Assembly (NCBI GenBank): GCA_030602705.1
Contig: JAUVZF010000003.1
Span: forward strand, 18,875 to 82,874
DNA: 64,000 bases
Reading direction: 5' to 3'
DNA from: Planctomycetota bacterium
GTDB lineage: Bacteria > Planctomycetota > Phycisphaerae > FEN-1346
The position numbers and the translations under genes are program-made. The notes beneath the pieces are model-generated. The model did not search any database and was not told the origin of the DNA. It was given only the letters and a program-made list of their open reading frames with translations. This document shows, in pieces, positions 56,204 through 64,000 of this stretch; the first letter of the stretch is position 1, and the number at the start of each line of letters is the position of its first letter.

Positions 56204-58093
56204 TTACATGAACGCATCAACGGTCAGGAGGCCCTTGTGAAGCAGATCCTTGGCGAACAGCGGTATATACCCGGTGTGCATCAGTTCTCCGCGCTTGCCG
56301 CGCTCCGTGCCGATCGTCGGCCGCACGAAGATGTCTTCCACGATGATGTCGTCCTCGTCGCGGTCCAGGCCGGCAATCTCGCTGATGGCGGTAACCTCGC
56401 GGCGTCCGTCGGCGAAGCGCGTCAGGTGGACGACGACGTCGAGGGCCGTGACGATCTGCTCGCGGATGGCCCGCACGGGCATGTCCACGGCCTCCAGGAC
56501 GAGGCCCTCGAGGCGTTTCATGGAGTCCTGGGGGCTGTTGGCGTGGATGGTTGTGAGGGACCCGTCGTGGCCGGTGTTCATGGCCTGTAGCATGTCGAGA
56601 GCCTCGGCGCCGCGGACCTCGCCGACGATGACGCGGTCCGGCCGCTGCCGCAGCGCGTTCTGGACGAGGGCCCGAATGGTGTAGCGGCCCTTGCCCTCGA
56701 CGTTGGCCTGGCGTGTCTCGACGCGTACCACGTGCTCCTGGCACAGCTGCAACTCGGCCGAGTCCTCGATGGTGATGATGCGTTCGTGCGGCGGGATGTA
56801 GGCGCTGACGACGTTCAGGAGGGTCGTCTTGCCGGAGGACGTGCCGCCCGAGACCAGCACGTTCTTTCGCCCCAGGACGCAGGCCCGCAGGAAGTTGGCG
56901 GCAAACGGCGTGATCGTTCCGAAACTGATGAGGTCGTCGATCGTGAACGGCGTCTCGGAGAACTTGCGGATCGTCAGGACCGGTCCGCAGAGACTCAAGG
57001 GCTCGATCGTGGCGTTGACACGGCTGCCGTCGGGCAGCCGGGCGTCGACGATGGGGGTTGAGCGGTCGATGCGCCGGCCGAGGGGCGTGACGATGCGCTC
57101 GATGACCGTGAGGACGATCTCGTCGGAGAAGAACGAGCGGCCGGTGTTGCGGATGACGCCGTTCTCTTCGATATAGATCTTGCTCGGCCCCACGACCATG
57201 ACCTCGGTTACGTTCGGCATGTCGAGCAGGTCCTGGATGGGGCCGAGGCCGACCACGATGTCGAGGATGTCCTTCAAGATGTAGCGGCGAACGATGTAGA
57301 CCCAGAGCGACTCGGTGACCTGCGGGGCCTCGCGGTCGAACTCTTCGTGGAACCGTTCCTCGACGGCCTCGACGTCTTCCTTGACGTTCTCTGCACCGAA
57401 TTTCAGGCCGAGGTCCTGGATGAGGAGGTCGCGCATTCGCAGCAGGCCCGCCTCGTACTGCGGGTCGAGAACGGCGTCGCCGGCCTTCAGGATGGCCGGC
57501 CGCATCTTGCTGCCCGCGCGGCGGGAGATCTCGGTAATGACGTCGCGCTTCAGTTGCTGCGCCACCAGGAACCAGCCCGCCTCATCGTCGACCTCGCTGA
57601 TGATGCCGTCGATGACGGCCGACAGGTGGGCCTTGATGTGGTCCACATAGCGGGGGTCGTCCTGCGCCTCGACGTCGATGGTCCGGAGGTTGAGCCGGCG
57701 CAGGAGTTCGCCGTGGACCTTCTTCTCGACAGCCATCGCCTTGGCCAGTGGGGTGCGTTCTCGGCGAATCCTGATGGCCTTGTCTGTGGGCTGGACGGCC
57801 TCGTCGGCCGACAGGTACAGCGCCCACTCGCCGATGTGAATCTCCTGCCCGGGTGCGATCTTGACCTGCTCGCCCATGCCCACCATGTTGTCATCGACGA
57901 GGGTTCCGTTCATGCCGACGTTCTCGATGAAGTAGTCGCCGTCGCGTGCGATGATGCGGGCATGCTCGCGCGAGACGAACGGGCTGGGCAGTTCGAGGTC
58001 GTTGGCGGGGTCGCGGCCGATGCGCAGGACCTCCCCGGTCAGTTCGATCTCCTGCCGCACGTCGCTCAACTGGCTGTAGGCGATAACGCGCAT
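56204..58093 (-). CDS. cpaF: Tad secretion ATPase CpaF/TadA with N-terminal FHA domain
   Basis: [28 protein letters not shown]; ATPase: [67 protein letters not shown]. Confidence 0.95.
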   Translation of the reverse strand: MRVIAYSQLSDVRQEIELTGEVLRIGRDPANDLELPSPFVSREHARIIARDGDYFIENVGMNGTLVDDNMVGMGEQVKIAPGQEIHIGEWALYLSADEAVQPTDKAIRIRRERTPLAKAMAVEKKVHGELLRRLNLRTIDVEAQDDPRYVDHIKAHLSAVIDGIISEVDDEAGWFLVAQQLKRDVITEISRRAGSKMRPAILKAGDAVLDPQYEAGLLRMRDLLIQDLGLKFGAENVKEDVEAVEERFHEEFDREAPQVTESLWVYIVRRYILKDILDIVVGLGPIQDLLDMPNVTEVMVVGPSKIYIEENGVIRNTGRSFFSDEIVLTVIERIVTPLGRRIDRSTPIVDARLPDGSRVNATIEPLSLCGPVLTIRKFSETPFTIDDLISFGTITPFAANFLRACVLGRKNVLVSGGTSSGKTTLLNVVSAYIPPHERIITIEDSAELQLCQEHVVRVETRQANVEGKGRYTIRALVQNALRQRPDRVIVGEVRGAEALDMLQAMNTGHDGSLTTIHANSPQDSMKRLEGLVLEAVDMPVRAIREQIVTALDVVVHLTRFADGRREVTAISEIAGLDRDEDDIIVEDIFVRPTIGTERGKRGELMHTGYIPLFAKDLLHKGLLTVDAFM

Positions 58094-58118
58094 GGGCTCT
58101 CCGTGCCCCGTGGCCTGC

Positions 58119-58886
58119 TTACGGCGAGACCGGCGGCACCCCTCTCCTCATTTTGGCAATGTGGTCGAGTATCTGGTCCGAGAACTTCGGCTCGCCCGCC
58201 TTGCCCGTCGGCGACGGGCTGAGCGAGACGATAAAGTGTTTGTCAACGAGGGCCTCCTTGATCTGGAGCACCTGCTTGACCTGGGTCGTTTTCAACTCAA
58301 TCTGGATGTTGTTGTCGGCCCGCCGCCTGCCCTCGGTCGGCTCGGCCGACCCGCCGACGGCCTTGACCTGGATATTATACAGAACGTCCATGATCTCGCG
58401 GTCTTCTTTCCTTTCATCGGGGTTGGTGTCGAAGGCCCCGCGGATGGTGATGAAGGCCCCCGGTTGAAGGAGCGGTTCGGGCCGGATTTCGATCGTCATC
58501 CGCTCGTAGCCCGGGCGAATCTTATCAAGTTTCTTGGCCGAACCGGGCAGGAAATCGGTCCACTGGATGAACTCGCCCTCGTGCAGGTCGCGGCGGGGCT
58601 TGTTGCCGAGGACCGAACTGTCCTTGTACTGCGCCTTGACGACTTGGGAGAAACTCGGAAGCAACTTCTGGGGAACGCAGAACGCCATGATGTCAGCGGA
58701 CTCGATGGGCTTACCCTTCGCCACGTCCCTTCTCATCTGGAGGAACATCTCGGACCCGGCCTCGTAGGAACTCTTCAGATACATGACGTACACGTTGAGG
58801 AGGATCCCGGCCAGGACGGCCGCTAGCACCGCCACGACCAGCACGCCGCCGCTCGGAAGCCAGGGGTTTTGCTTTCGTCTCGCCAT
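58119..58886 (-). CDS. cpaB: Flp pilus assembly CpaB/RcpC-like protein (SAF domain)
   Basis: N-terminal TM; KGKPIESADIMAFCVPQKLLP ... GNKPRRDLHEGEFIQWTDFL; position in Tad operon. Confidence 0.7.
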   Translation of the reverse strand: MARRKQNPWLPSGGVLVVAVLAAVLAGILLNVYVMYLKSSYEAGSEMFLQMRRDVAKGKPIESADIMAFCVPQKLLPSFSQVVKAQYKDSSVLGNKPRRDLHEGEFIQWTDFLPGSAKKLDKIRPGYERMTIEIRPEPLLQPGAFITIRGAFDTNPDERKEDREIMDVLYNIQVKAVGGSAEPTEGRRRADNNIQIELKTTQVKQVLQIKEALVDKHFIVSLSPSPTGKAGEPKFSDQILDHIAKMRRGVPPVSP

Positions 58887-58921
58887 CGGTGCTCCTTCGC
58901 TTCGCCTGTCCCCGCGTGGCT

Positions 58922-59671
58922 CTAATACCGCGGATCGTAAATGGCTACCAGCGTTTCTTCGCCGCCGGCGCGGGCGCGGGCGTACACGATGCGTTCGCGT
59001 TTGCCCTTGCGGAACCGGACGAGCCACCCGCGGTCCGGCTGGGAGTCACGGTCTTTTCGGGGATTGGCAAGTTCGTCCCACCGCCACCCCTTCTGGTCGT
59101 AGTGTTTGCAGAAGGCCTCGAGCGCCGCGCCGACGTCCTTGCGCATCCGGACGAGGACCATGCGGCAACCGGCGCGCTCGGGATTCTCGAAGACCATCAG
59201 GACCTGGGCATCGCGGGGCATGAGGTCGGCGGGGGCCTTGTTGCGCGGATAGTCGTACGGCAGGCCGAAGGCGTCGGCGATGAACCGCCGCTTCGACTCG
59301 GCGTCCTGGTTGCGCGGGTCGTCGGTGTCGGCGCCGTCGCCGATGGCGGCCATCACGAGTCCGGCCATGATCTGTCGCAGATCGTCTGTCGCCTCCTCGT
59401 TGGTGGTGGGTCTCGCGTCGGGCTTCGGCGGACCGCCCATACGGACCGTACCGCCGGAGGGCTTGTCCTCGGGCGGCCATTGGCCGAACGTCAGGTTGCC
59501 GCCGCCCTCATCGCCGTCCCAGATCCCGGCCGGGTGCCGAAGGTAGTGCGCCAGGGCGAGCGTCACAAGGATCACGACGACGACGGCCGCAACGCGCCAC
59601 ACGCGTGAGCGTCCCTTGCGCCGCTTGTCGGGCGGCCGGCCGCCTTCGGAACTGGATGACTCGTGCGTCAT
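58922..59671 (-). CDS. Single-TM hypothetical protein in Tad operon
   Basis: TM RVWRVAAVVVVILVTLALAHYL; no family recognised. Confidence 0.65.
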   Translation of the reverse strand: MTHESSSSEGGRPPDKRRKGRSRVWRVAAVVVVILVTLALAHYLRHPAGIWDGDEGGGNLTFGQWPPEDKPSGGTVRMGGPPKPDARPTTNEEATDDLRQIMAGLVMAAIGDGADTDDPRNQDAESKRRFIADAFGLPYDYPRNKAPADLMPRDAQVLMVFENPERAGCRMVLVRMRKDVGAALEAFCKHYDQKGWRWDELANPRKDRDSQPDRGWLVRFRKGKRERIVYARARAGGEETLVAIYDPRY

Positions 59672-59692
59672 GGCCTGCGTCTGTCCTCCCGG

Positions 59693-60358
59693 TCAGTTGT
59701 ACTGGTTTTCTTCGCTGAGGATGTCGTCGCCGTGCCACCAGCGGCGCATGATGTCGTCGCGGGTCGGTTCGAAATGTGGCGCGAAGGTCTGCATTTCGAG
59801 GTTCTGGCGAAACGCCTCGAAGATCTCTTTGAGCGGGCCGGCCCGGGCGATCTTCCAGGCATCGATGTGATAGAAATGCCAAGGGCTCGAGTCGCGCTTG
59901 TGTTCGGCCCGGGCGGGGCCTTTAATGAAGTTCCAGAGCGGCGCCGTCTTGAAGGGCTGCTCGGCCTTGCTCTCATGGCGGCCGGGCAGGTTGTCCCAGA
60001 TGCGGTACCAGTACTCGCGGCCCCGGGGGTTCGTCGTTCTGGCGATGGTTTCCGGCTCGACATCCTGCTGAAGGCGGTCGAGTTCCTCCCCCTGGCCGCG
60101 CGGACGCTGTGTGCCGTCGTCCTCATCCATGCCGGGCACGGTTCCCTCGAGTTTCATGCTGGTCCAGCCCCCGTGGCCGGCGCTGTGCCAGAGGCTGCGG
60201 CGGCAAGCCACGAGGGCATTCTGCCTGGCCAGCATGGCGAACGACATGTACATCGTCACGCCGGCCATGAAGATGATGATCGGCAGGGTCAGCATGAACT
60301 CCAGCAGTGCGTTTCCCCTGCGTGCCCGTCGTCGGGTTTGGGTTCTTGTCGCTTTCAA
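59693..60358 (-). CDS. TadE-like pseudopilin/assembly protein
   Basis: RRARRGNALLEFMLTLPIIIFMAGVTMYMSFAMLARQNALVACRR. Confidence 0.75.
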   Translation of the reverse strand: MKATRTQTRRRARRGNALLEFMLTLPIIIFMAGVTMYMSFAMLARQNALVACRRSLWHSAGHGGWTSMKLEGTVPGMDEDDGTQRPRGQGEELDRLQQDVEPETIARTTNPRGREYWYRIWDNLPGRHESKAEQPFKTAPLWNFIKGPARAEHKRDSSPWHFYHIDAWKIARAGPLKEIFEAFRQNLEMQTFAPHFEPTRDDIMRRWWHGDDILSEENQYN

Positions 60359-62343
60359 TGGGTGAACTCCGCCACAAACTGATCATCGTAGGCGTCGACC
60401 ATGCGCTCGACCGGCTCGATCCGTTCCCGCGTCAACACACCCGACAACTGGCCCGGAACGGACTTGCCGAGTTCGCTCGCCAGGCTCATTGCCACCATGC
60501 GGTAGTCCGGCCGCAGCCCCCCCTGCCACCGGTCGGTCCGCATCAGTTTGACCTTCCAGTGCTGCGTGAACAGGTCCCAACTGTACCGGGCGTACACGCG
60601 GGCCTGGGCGTAGGCGATGAGTTCTTCGATGGGGTTCGGATTCAGGAACCCCGTGGTCTGCCCTTCCGACTCGGTGGGCTTCCGCCAGTGGCGGACCTTG
60701 CCGGACCGGTAGGCGAACCCGTTGAAGGTGAAGTACCTGTCGATGTTCTCCCAGGTGTGCTCGCCCGTGACGAGGTCGAACATGATGGGTGCGAAGGGGG
60801 CGTTGCCGCCCGGCGGCAGGTAGTTGCGGTGCAACTCCTCGTCGGTATCGAGTTCCGCCCCGTCAAATCGGCGCATCTGTACCCTGTAGTACACCTTCCA
60901 GTCCGACGGGTCCGTGTACTCCCACTTCGAACCGTCCGGATGCATGGGCGGGTGCGGTGCAAAGATGCCCAACTGCGGGAAATTGTACGTCCAGTGCTTG
61001 GTGACGGCATACCAGACCGCCTCGCGGGGGTCGCGCAGGTCGGCGACATCATTCGGCTGCGGGCGCCGCTGCCAGCCCTGCGGGACCGCCACCCCCTGCT
61101 CGACACCCGGCATGGGAGGCTGCCCCGACCGCGGCGGAGACGGAAGGTCCCGCCAGCCATTGTACGCATGCGTGTGGATCGTCGGACGGTGAGGGTGCCG
61201 CAGGTCAATGTTCGAGAAGAACGTGGCTTGCGGGAACGGGTGGCGGCAACTGAACGAAACGGTCTCCCACCACGTGCGGAGGATATCGTTGTCGCTCATG
61301 TCCTCGGCCTTGTCGTACTGCATCTCCCAGTTGCGCAGCGATACCTGGGGGTCGGGTGTGCCGAACATCATCTCCAGTTTGCGCGACGAGACCAGGTTGA
61401 AGAGGACCGAGAAGCGGCTGATGTCCAAGAGGCCCATCGGCCGGGTGGCCGTGAACGGTTCACGCCAGTACGACCATGGCCCCATGACGGGTCCCCGGCC
61501 GCGTTGGATCTCGCCTTTGTACAGGTAATCCGGGTAATAGCCGCGGTAGTTCATAACGTGTGCGAAGCCGCCGATGGTCGGCTCGCGGGTGGAGACGCCA
61601 CCCCCCGGCGGCGGCATCTTGCCAAGGACCATCGGGTTCTCGAAGTCGCCCCACTCGCCGTCTCGGACGGGCAGTTCCGGATTCAGCGGCAGGATGAATC
61701 CGAAATCGGCGCCGCATTCGTCGGCGATGTCGACGGCCTCTCGCTGTGCCGCCAGCGGCGTGATTTCGCGCATCACGTGCATGAAGCCGTCCATGAGTTT
61801 CGTGCATTCCCACAGGACGCCGTTGTCGTACGCCAGGTAATCGGGCCAATCGATCTCGCGGACGATATCGTCGAGTTTCCGGATGATCTGCTTCTCGGAA
61901 GCGGCATTGCCGACCGCCAGCCACTCCGAGATCCTGTCGTCGATCGGAATGTCGCGCCCGGCCTTCGAGGAACCGATGTTCTTGACCAGGTCGTCGATGC
62001 ACTCGGAGGCGGGCGGCGTGACCGTCTCCAGCGTGTCCAGCAAAATGATGAGGCTCAACAGTTGCGTCTCGGCCACGTTGCACATCGAGATGACGTTCAG
62101 GCCTCGGGCGAACCACGCCGCGCCCGTGGCGGCTGCCGAGTCGGCCGCGCTCTGCATCTGCACCTTGTGGTTGAGTTTCTCGCCGCTTGAGAGGACCAGG
62201 AACAACAGGCCTGCCAACAGGAAGAAGAACAGGATCATCACGTAGATCGCTTGGCCGCGCTCGCATCCGTGCAGCCGCCCGAGCGCGGCACGAGCGCGTC
62301 CGATGCGGGACCGATGCGCCTCAGGATTGCGTGAACCGGGCAT
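60355..62343 (-). CDS. TadG-like pilus assembly protein
   Basis: CERGQAIYVMILFFFLLAGLLFLVLSSGEKLNHKVQMQSAADSAAATGAAWFARGLN; overlaps the TadE-like gene by 4 nt. Confidence 0.75.
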   Translation of the reverse strand: MPGSRNPEAHRSRIGRARAALGRLHGCERGQAIYVMILFFFLLAGLLFLVLSSGEKLNHKVQMQSAADSAAATGAAWFARGLNVISMCNVAETQLLSLIILLDTLETVTPPASECIDDLVKNIGSSKAGRDIPIDDRISEWLAVGNAASEKQIIRKLDDIVREIDWPDYLAYDNGVLWECTKLMDGFMHVMREITPLAAQREAVDIADECGADFGFILPLNPELPVRDGEWGDFENPMVLGKMPPPGGGVSTREPTIGGFAHVMNYRGYYPDYLYKGEIQRGRGPVMGPWSYWREPFTATRPMGLLDISRFSVLFNLVSSRKLEMMFGTPDPQVSLRNWEMQYDKAEDMSDNDILRTWWETVSFSCRHPFPQATFFSNIDLRHPHRPTIHTHAYNGWRDLPSPPRSGQPPMPGVEQGVAVPQGWQRRPQPNDVADLRDPREAVWYAVTKHWTYNFPQLGIFAPHPPMHPDGSKWEYTDPSDWKVYYRVQMRRFDGAELDTDEELHRNYLPPGGNAPFAPIMFDLVTGEHTWENIDRYFTFNGFAYRSGKVRHWRKPTESEGQTTGFLNPNPIEELIAYAQARVYARYSWDLFTQHWKVKLMRTDRWQGGLRPDYRMVAMSLASELGKSVPGQLSGVLTRERIEPVERMVDAYDDQFVAEFTH

Positions 62344-62351
62344 GGGCCACC

Positions 62352-63998
62352 TCACTTGTTCTTGTTCTTCTGCTTCTCCTGCTGCTGGATCAGCAGCACG
62401 AGTTGCTGGATGAGCGCCTGGACCTCCACAGTGTTCCTGTAGCGCTGCGCAATCCTCGCAACCGATAGACCCTGGTTGTAATGCATGCCGTCACGATACG
62501 ACTTGGCCTGGCCGAGGTACCGGCGGTAGTTGCATTCGGTAATCAGGTTGCGAACGTCCTGGGTATCCATCACCTTCTGGGCCCGCATGAGGGACTCCAG
62601 TGCCGGGACGTACTTGATCTGGCTCAGGAGTTCCTTGCCCAGGTCCAGGTGGCCGTAGTACTGGCGGTGGGTGTCGATCTTCTCGATGAGCGCGCCCACG
62701 TCGCTGGTGTCGTTGAAACTCTGGGCCTTCAGGGCGAGGGTCTCCGCTTCGTCGAAGTTCTTCTGGCTCAGGGCCTCCAGCGCCCGGGCCATCGCCATCT
62801 GGTAGTGCGCCTCCGTTTTCCACCCCTCGGCCTGGGTCTTGAGGTCGGCGTCGGCGTCGGTCAGGAGTTTCTCGATCTCCTTGCAGGTGTTGATGACCTG
62901 GTCCCACTGGGCCTTGGCGATGGCGGCCTTGGCGGCCTTGACGAAATTGTCGAGCGTCCGCTGGCGTCCGGCCTTCTTGAGAAACTCCAGGGCCCATGCA
63001 TGGTTGGGGTTGAGACTGAGGATCTCGGTCGCCAGCGCCGTGGCCTCCTCCATCAGTTTGTTCTCTGCCAGGGTTCTGGCCCGACCGGCAAGGTCCTCGG
63101 CCCTGGCGTTGTTCATGGCGGTCCGGACGGCCTCGGAGGGCCTGATCTTCATGATCGCCAGGTAGTAGGACGCCGCCTCGGCCCAGTTGCCGTCCGCTGT
63201 GGCCCTCTGGGCAAGCCCGACCACCTGAAGGTACTGCTTCTCGGTGGTGACCATTTGAAGCAGGCCGTCGATCTCCGATCCGGGCCGGATCTTGCGTGCG
63301 GCCTCAAAGGCCGTCTGTGCGGCGTCCAGATTCTTCCGCTCGAAGTGCTGCTTGCCCTGGTCCACCAGGCCCGTATATTCTCCGAGTTCCTTCCTCTCGC
63401 GGAACTCGGCGATCCGCTCGTTGAGGTCGAGATCGGCGTACTTGGCCTGAAGTTCTTCGAGCAGCGAAATCGCCTGCTCGTAGTTGCCATTGCCTGCGGC
63501 CAGTTCCACCTCTTTCATGACCTGTTCGACGTCCCGTGCCTTGTTGAACCGCCGCTTGAAGTCCGTGACCCAGAGGCTCCGCGCGCCGAACGTCTGATAA
63601 GCCAGGTTGGCGTTCGCGTCGGCCTTCTCCCACTGTTTCTGCTCCAGCGCCAGTTCCGCCCGCGCCATCAGGGCGTGCTGCTTGGCGTAGATCATCTTGT
63701 CTTCCAGTTTGCGGAACCTGTCGGTCCGGACGATGTCCGTGAAACTCTGGTCCGCCAGGGCCCACTCGCCGCGGTTGAACTGGTCCTCGGCCTCCGTCAG
63801 CACCGCCGCGATATCGCGCTCCAGTTCAAGCGTCTCGTAATGGTCCCAGATGAGCAGGCCCACCGCCGCCGCTATCAGCGGACCCCCGATGATGGTCCCC
63901 CAGAACGTGGCCCGCTTCCACGTCCACTTCGGCACGGGAAGCGGCGCGGTCGTCTCGCCGCTCTCGACGGGCGGCGCGACGCCCGGATGGGCCACCGC
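62352..63998 (-). CDS. TPR-like repeat protein with N-terminal TM (5' end at or beyond window edge)
   Basis: TM ATFWGTIIGGPLIAAAVGLLIW; repeated helix pairs AEDQFNRGEWALADQSF, AELALEQKQWEKADANANLAYQ. Confidence 0.7.
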   Translation of the reverse strand, partial: AVAHPGVAPPVESGETTAPLPVPKWTWKRATFWGTIIGGPLIAAAVGLLIWDHYETLELERDIAAVLTEAEDQFNRGEWALADQSFTDIVRTDRFRKLEDKMIYAKQHALMARAELALEQKQWEKADANANLAYQTFGARSLWVTDFKRRFNKARDVEQVMKEVELAAGNGNYEQAISLLEELQAKYADLDLNERIAEFRERKELGEYTGLVDQGKQHFERKNLDAAQTAFEAARKIRPGSEIDGLLQMVTTEKQYLQVVGLAQRATADGNWAEAASYYLAIMKIRPSEAVRTAMNNARAEDLAGRARTLAENKLMEEATALATEILSLNPNHAWALEFLKKAGRQRTLDNFVKAAKAAIAKAQWDQVINTCKEIEKLLTDADADLKTQAEGWKTEAHYQMAMARALEALSQKNFDEAETLALKAQSFNDTSDVGALIEKIDTHRQYYGHLDLGKELLSQIKYVPALESLMRAQKVMDTQDVRNLITECNYRRYLGQAKSYRDGMHYNQGLSVARIAQRYRNTVEVQALIQQLVLLIQQQEKQKNKNK

Positions 63999-64000
63999 CA

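Overview
GC-rich bacterial chromosome segment. Gene content (giant envelope ORFs, multiple Tat-exported Gfo/Idh/MocA proteins, DUF1080, a kelch-SSS transporter fusion, a Tad locus) suggests a Planctomycetes/Phycisphaerae-like genome; this is inferred from gene content, not verified. Most of the window is core genes: coaB/coaC, rpoZ, gmk, yicC, pyrE, secG, tpiA, aroF, pheA, hpf-ptsN-ptsH-ptsI, DUF2344-rne, ruvX, mfd, clpB. It also carries a sigma/anti-sigma operon, a sialate-type catabolic cassette and a Tad pilus operon that runs off the right edge. No rRNA, tRNA, CRISPR array or transposase was recognised. Main non-routine observations: (1) three homologous ~1,200-1,350-residue envelope modules in tandem, two of them fused in a 2,571-codon ORF; (2) a family of short arrays with 7-bp units, two of which form inverted-arm composite elements, one sitting exactly at the junction that splits coaBC, and one lying in frame inside the giant ORF; (3) a palindromic repeat tolerated in frame inside mfd; (4) a 46-codon ORF that looks like an internally deleted third Gfo/Idh/MocA paralog (Tat leader joined to the C-terminal tail); (5) helically phased A-tracts and a duplicated palindrome in the intergenic region at the left edge. 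All product names come from reading motifs by eye; no database searches were run.
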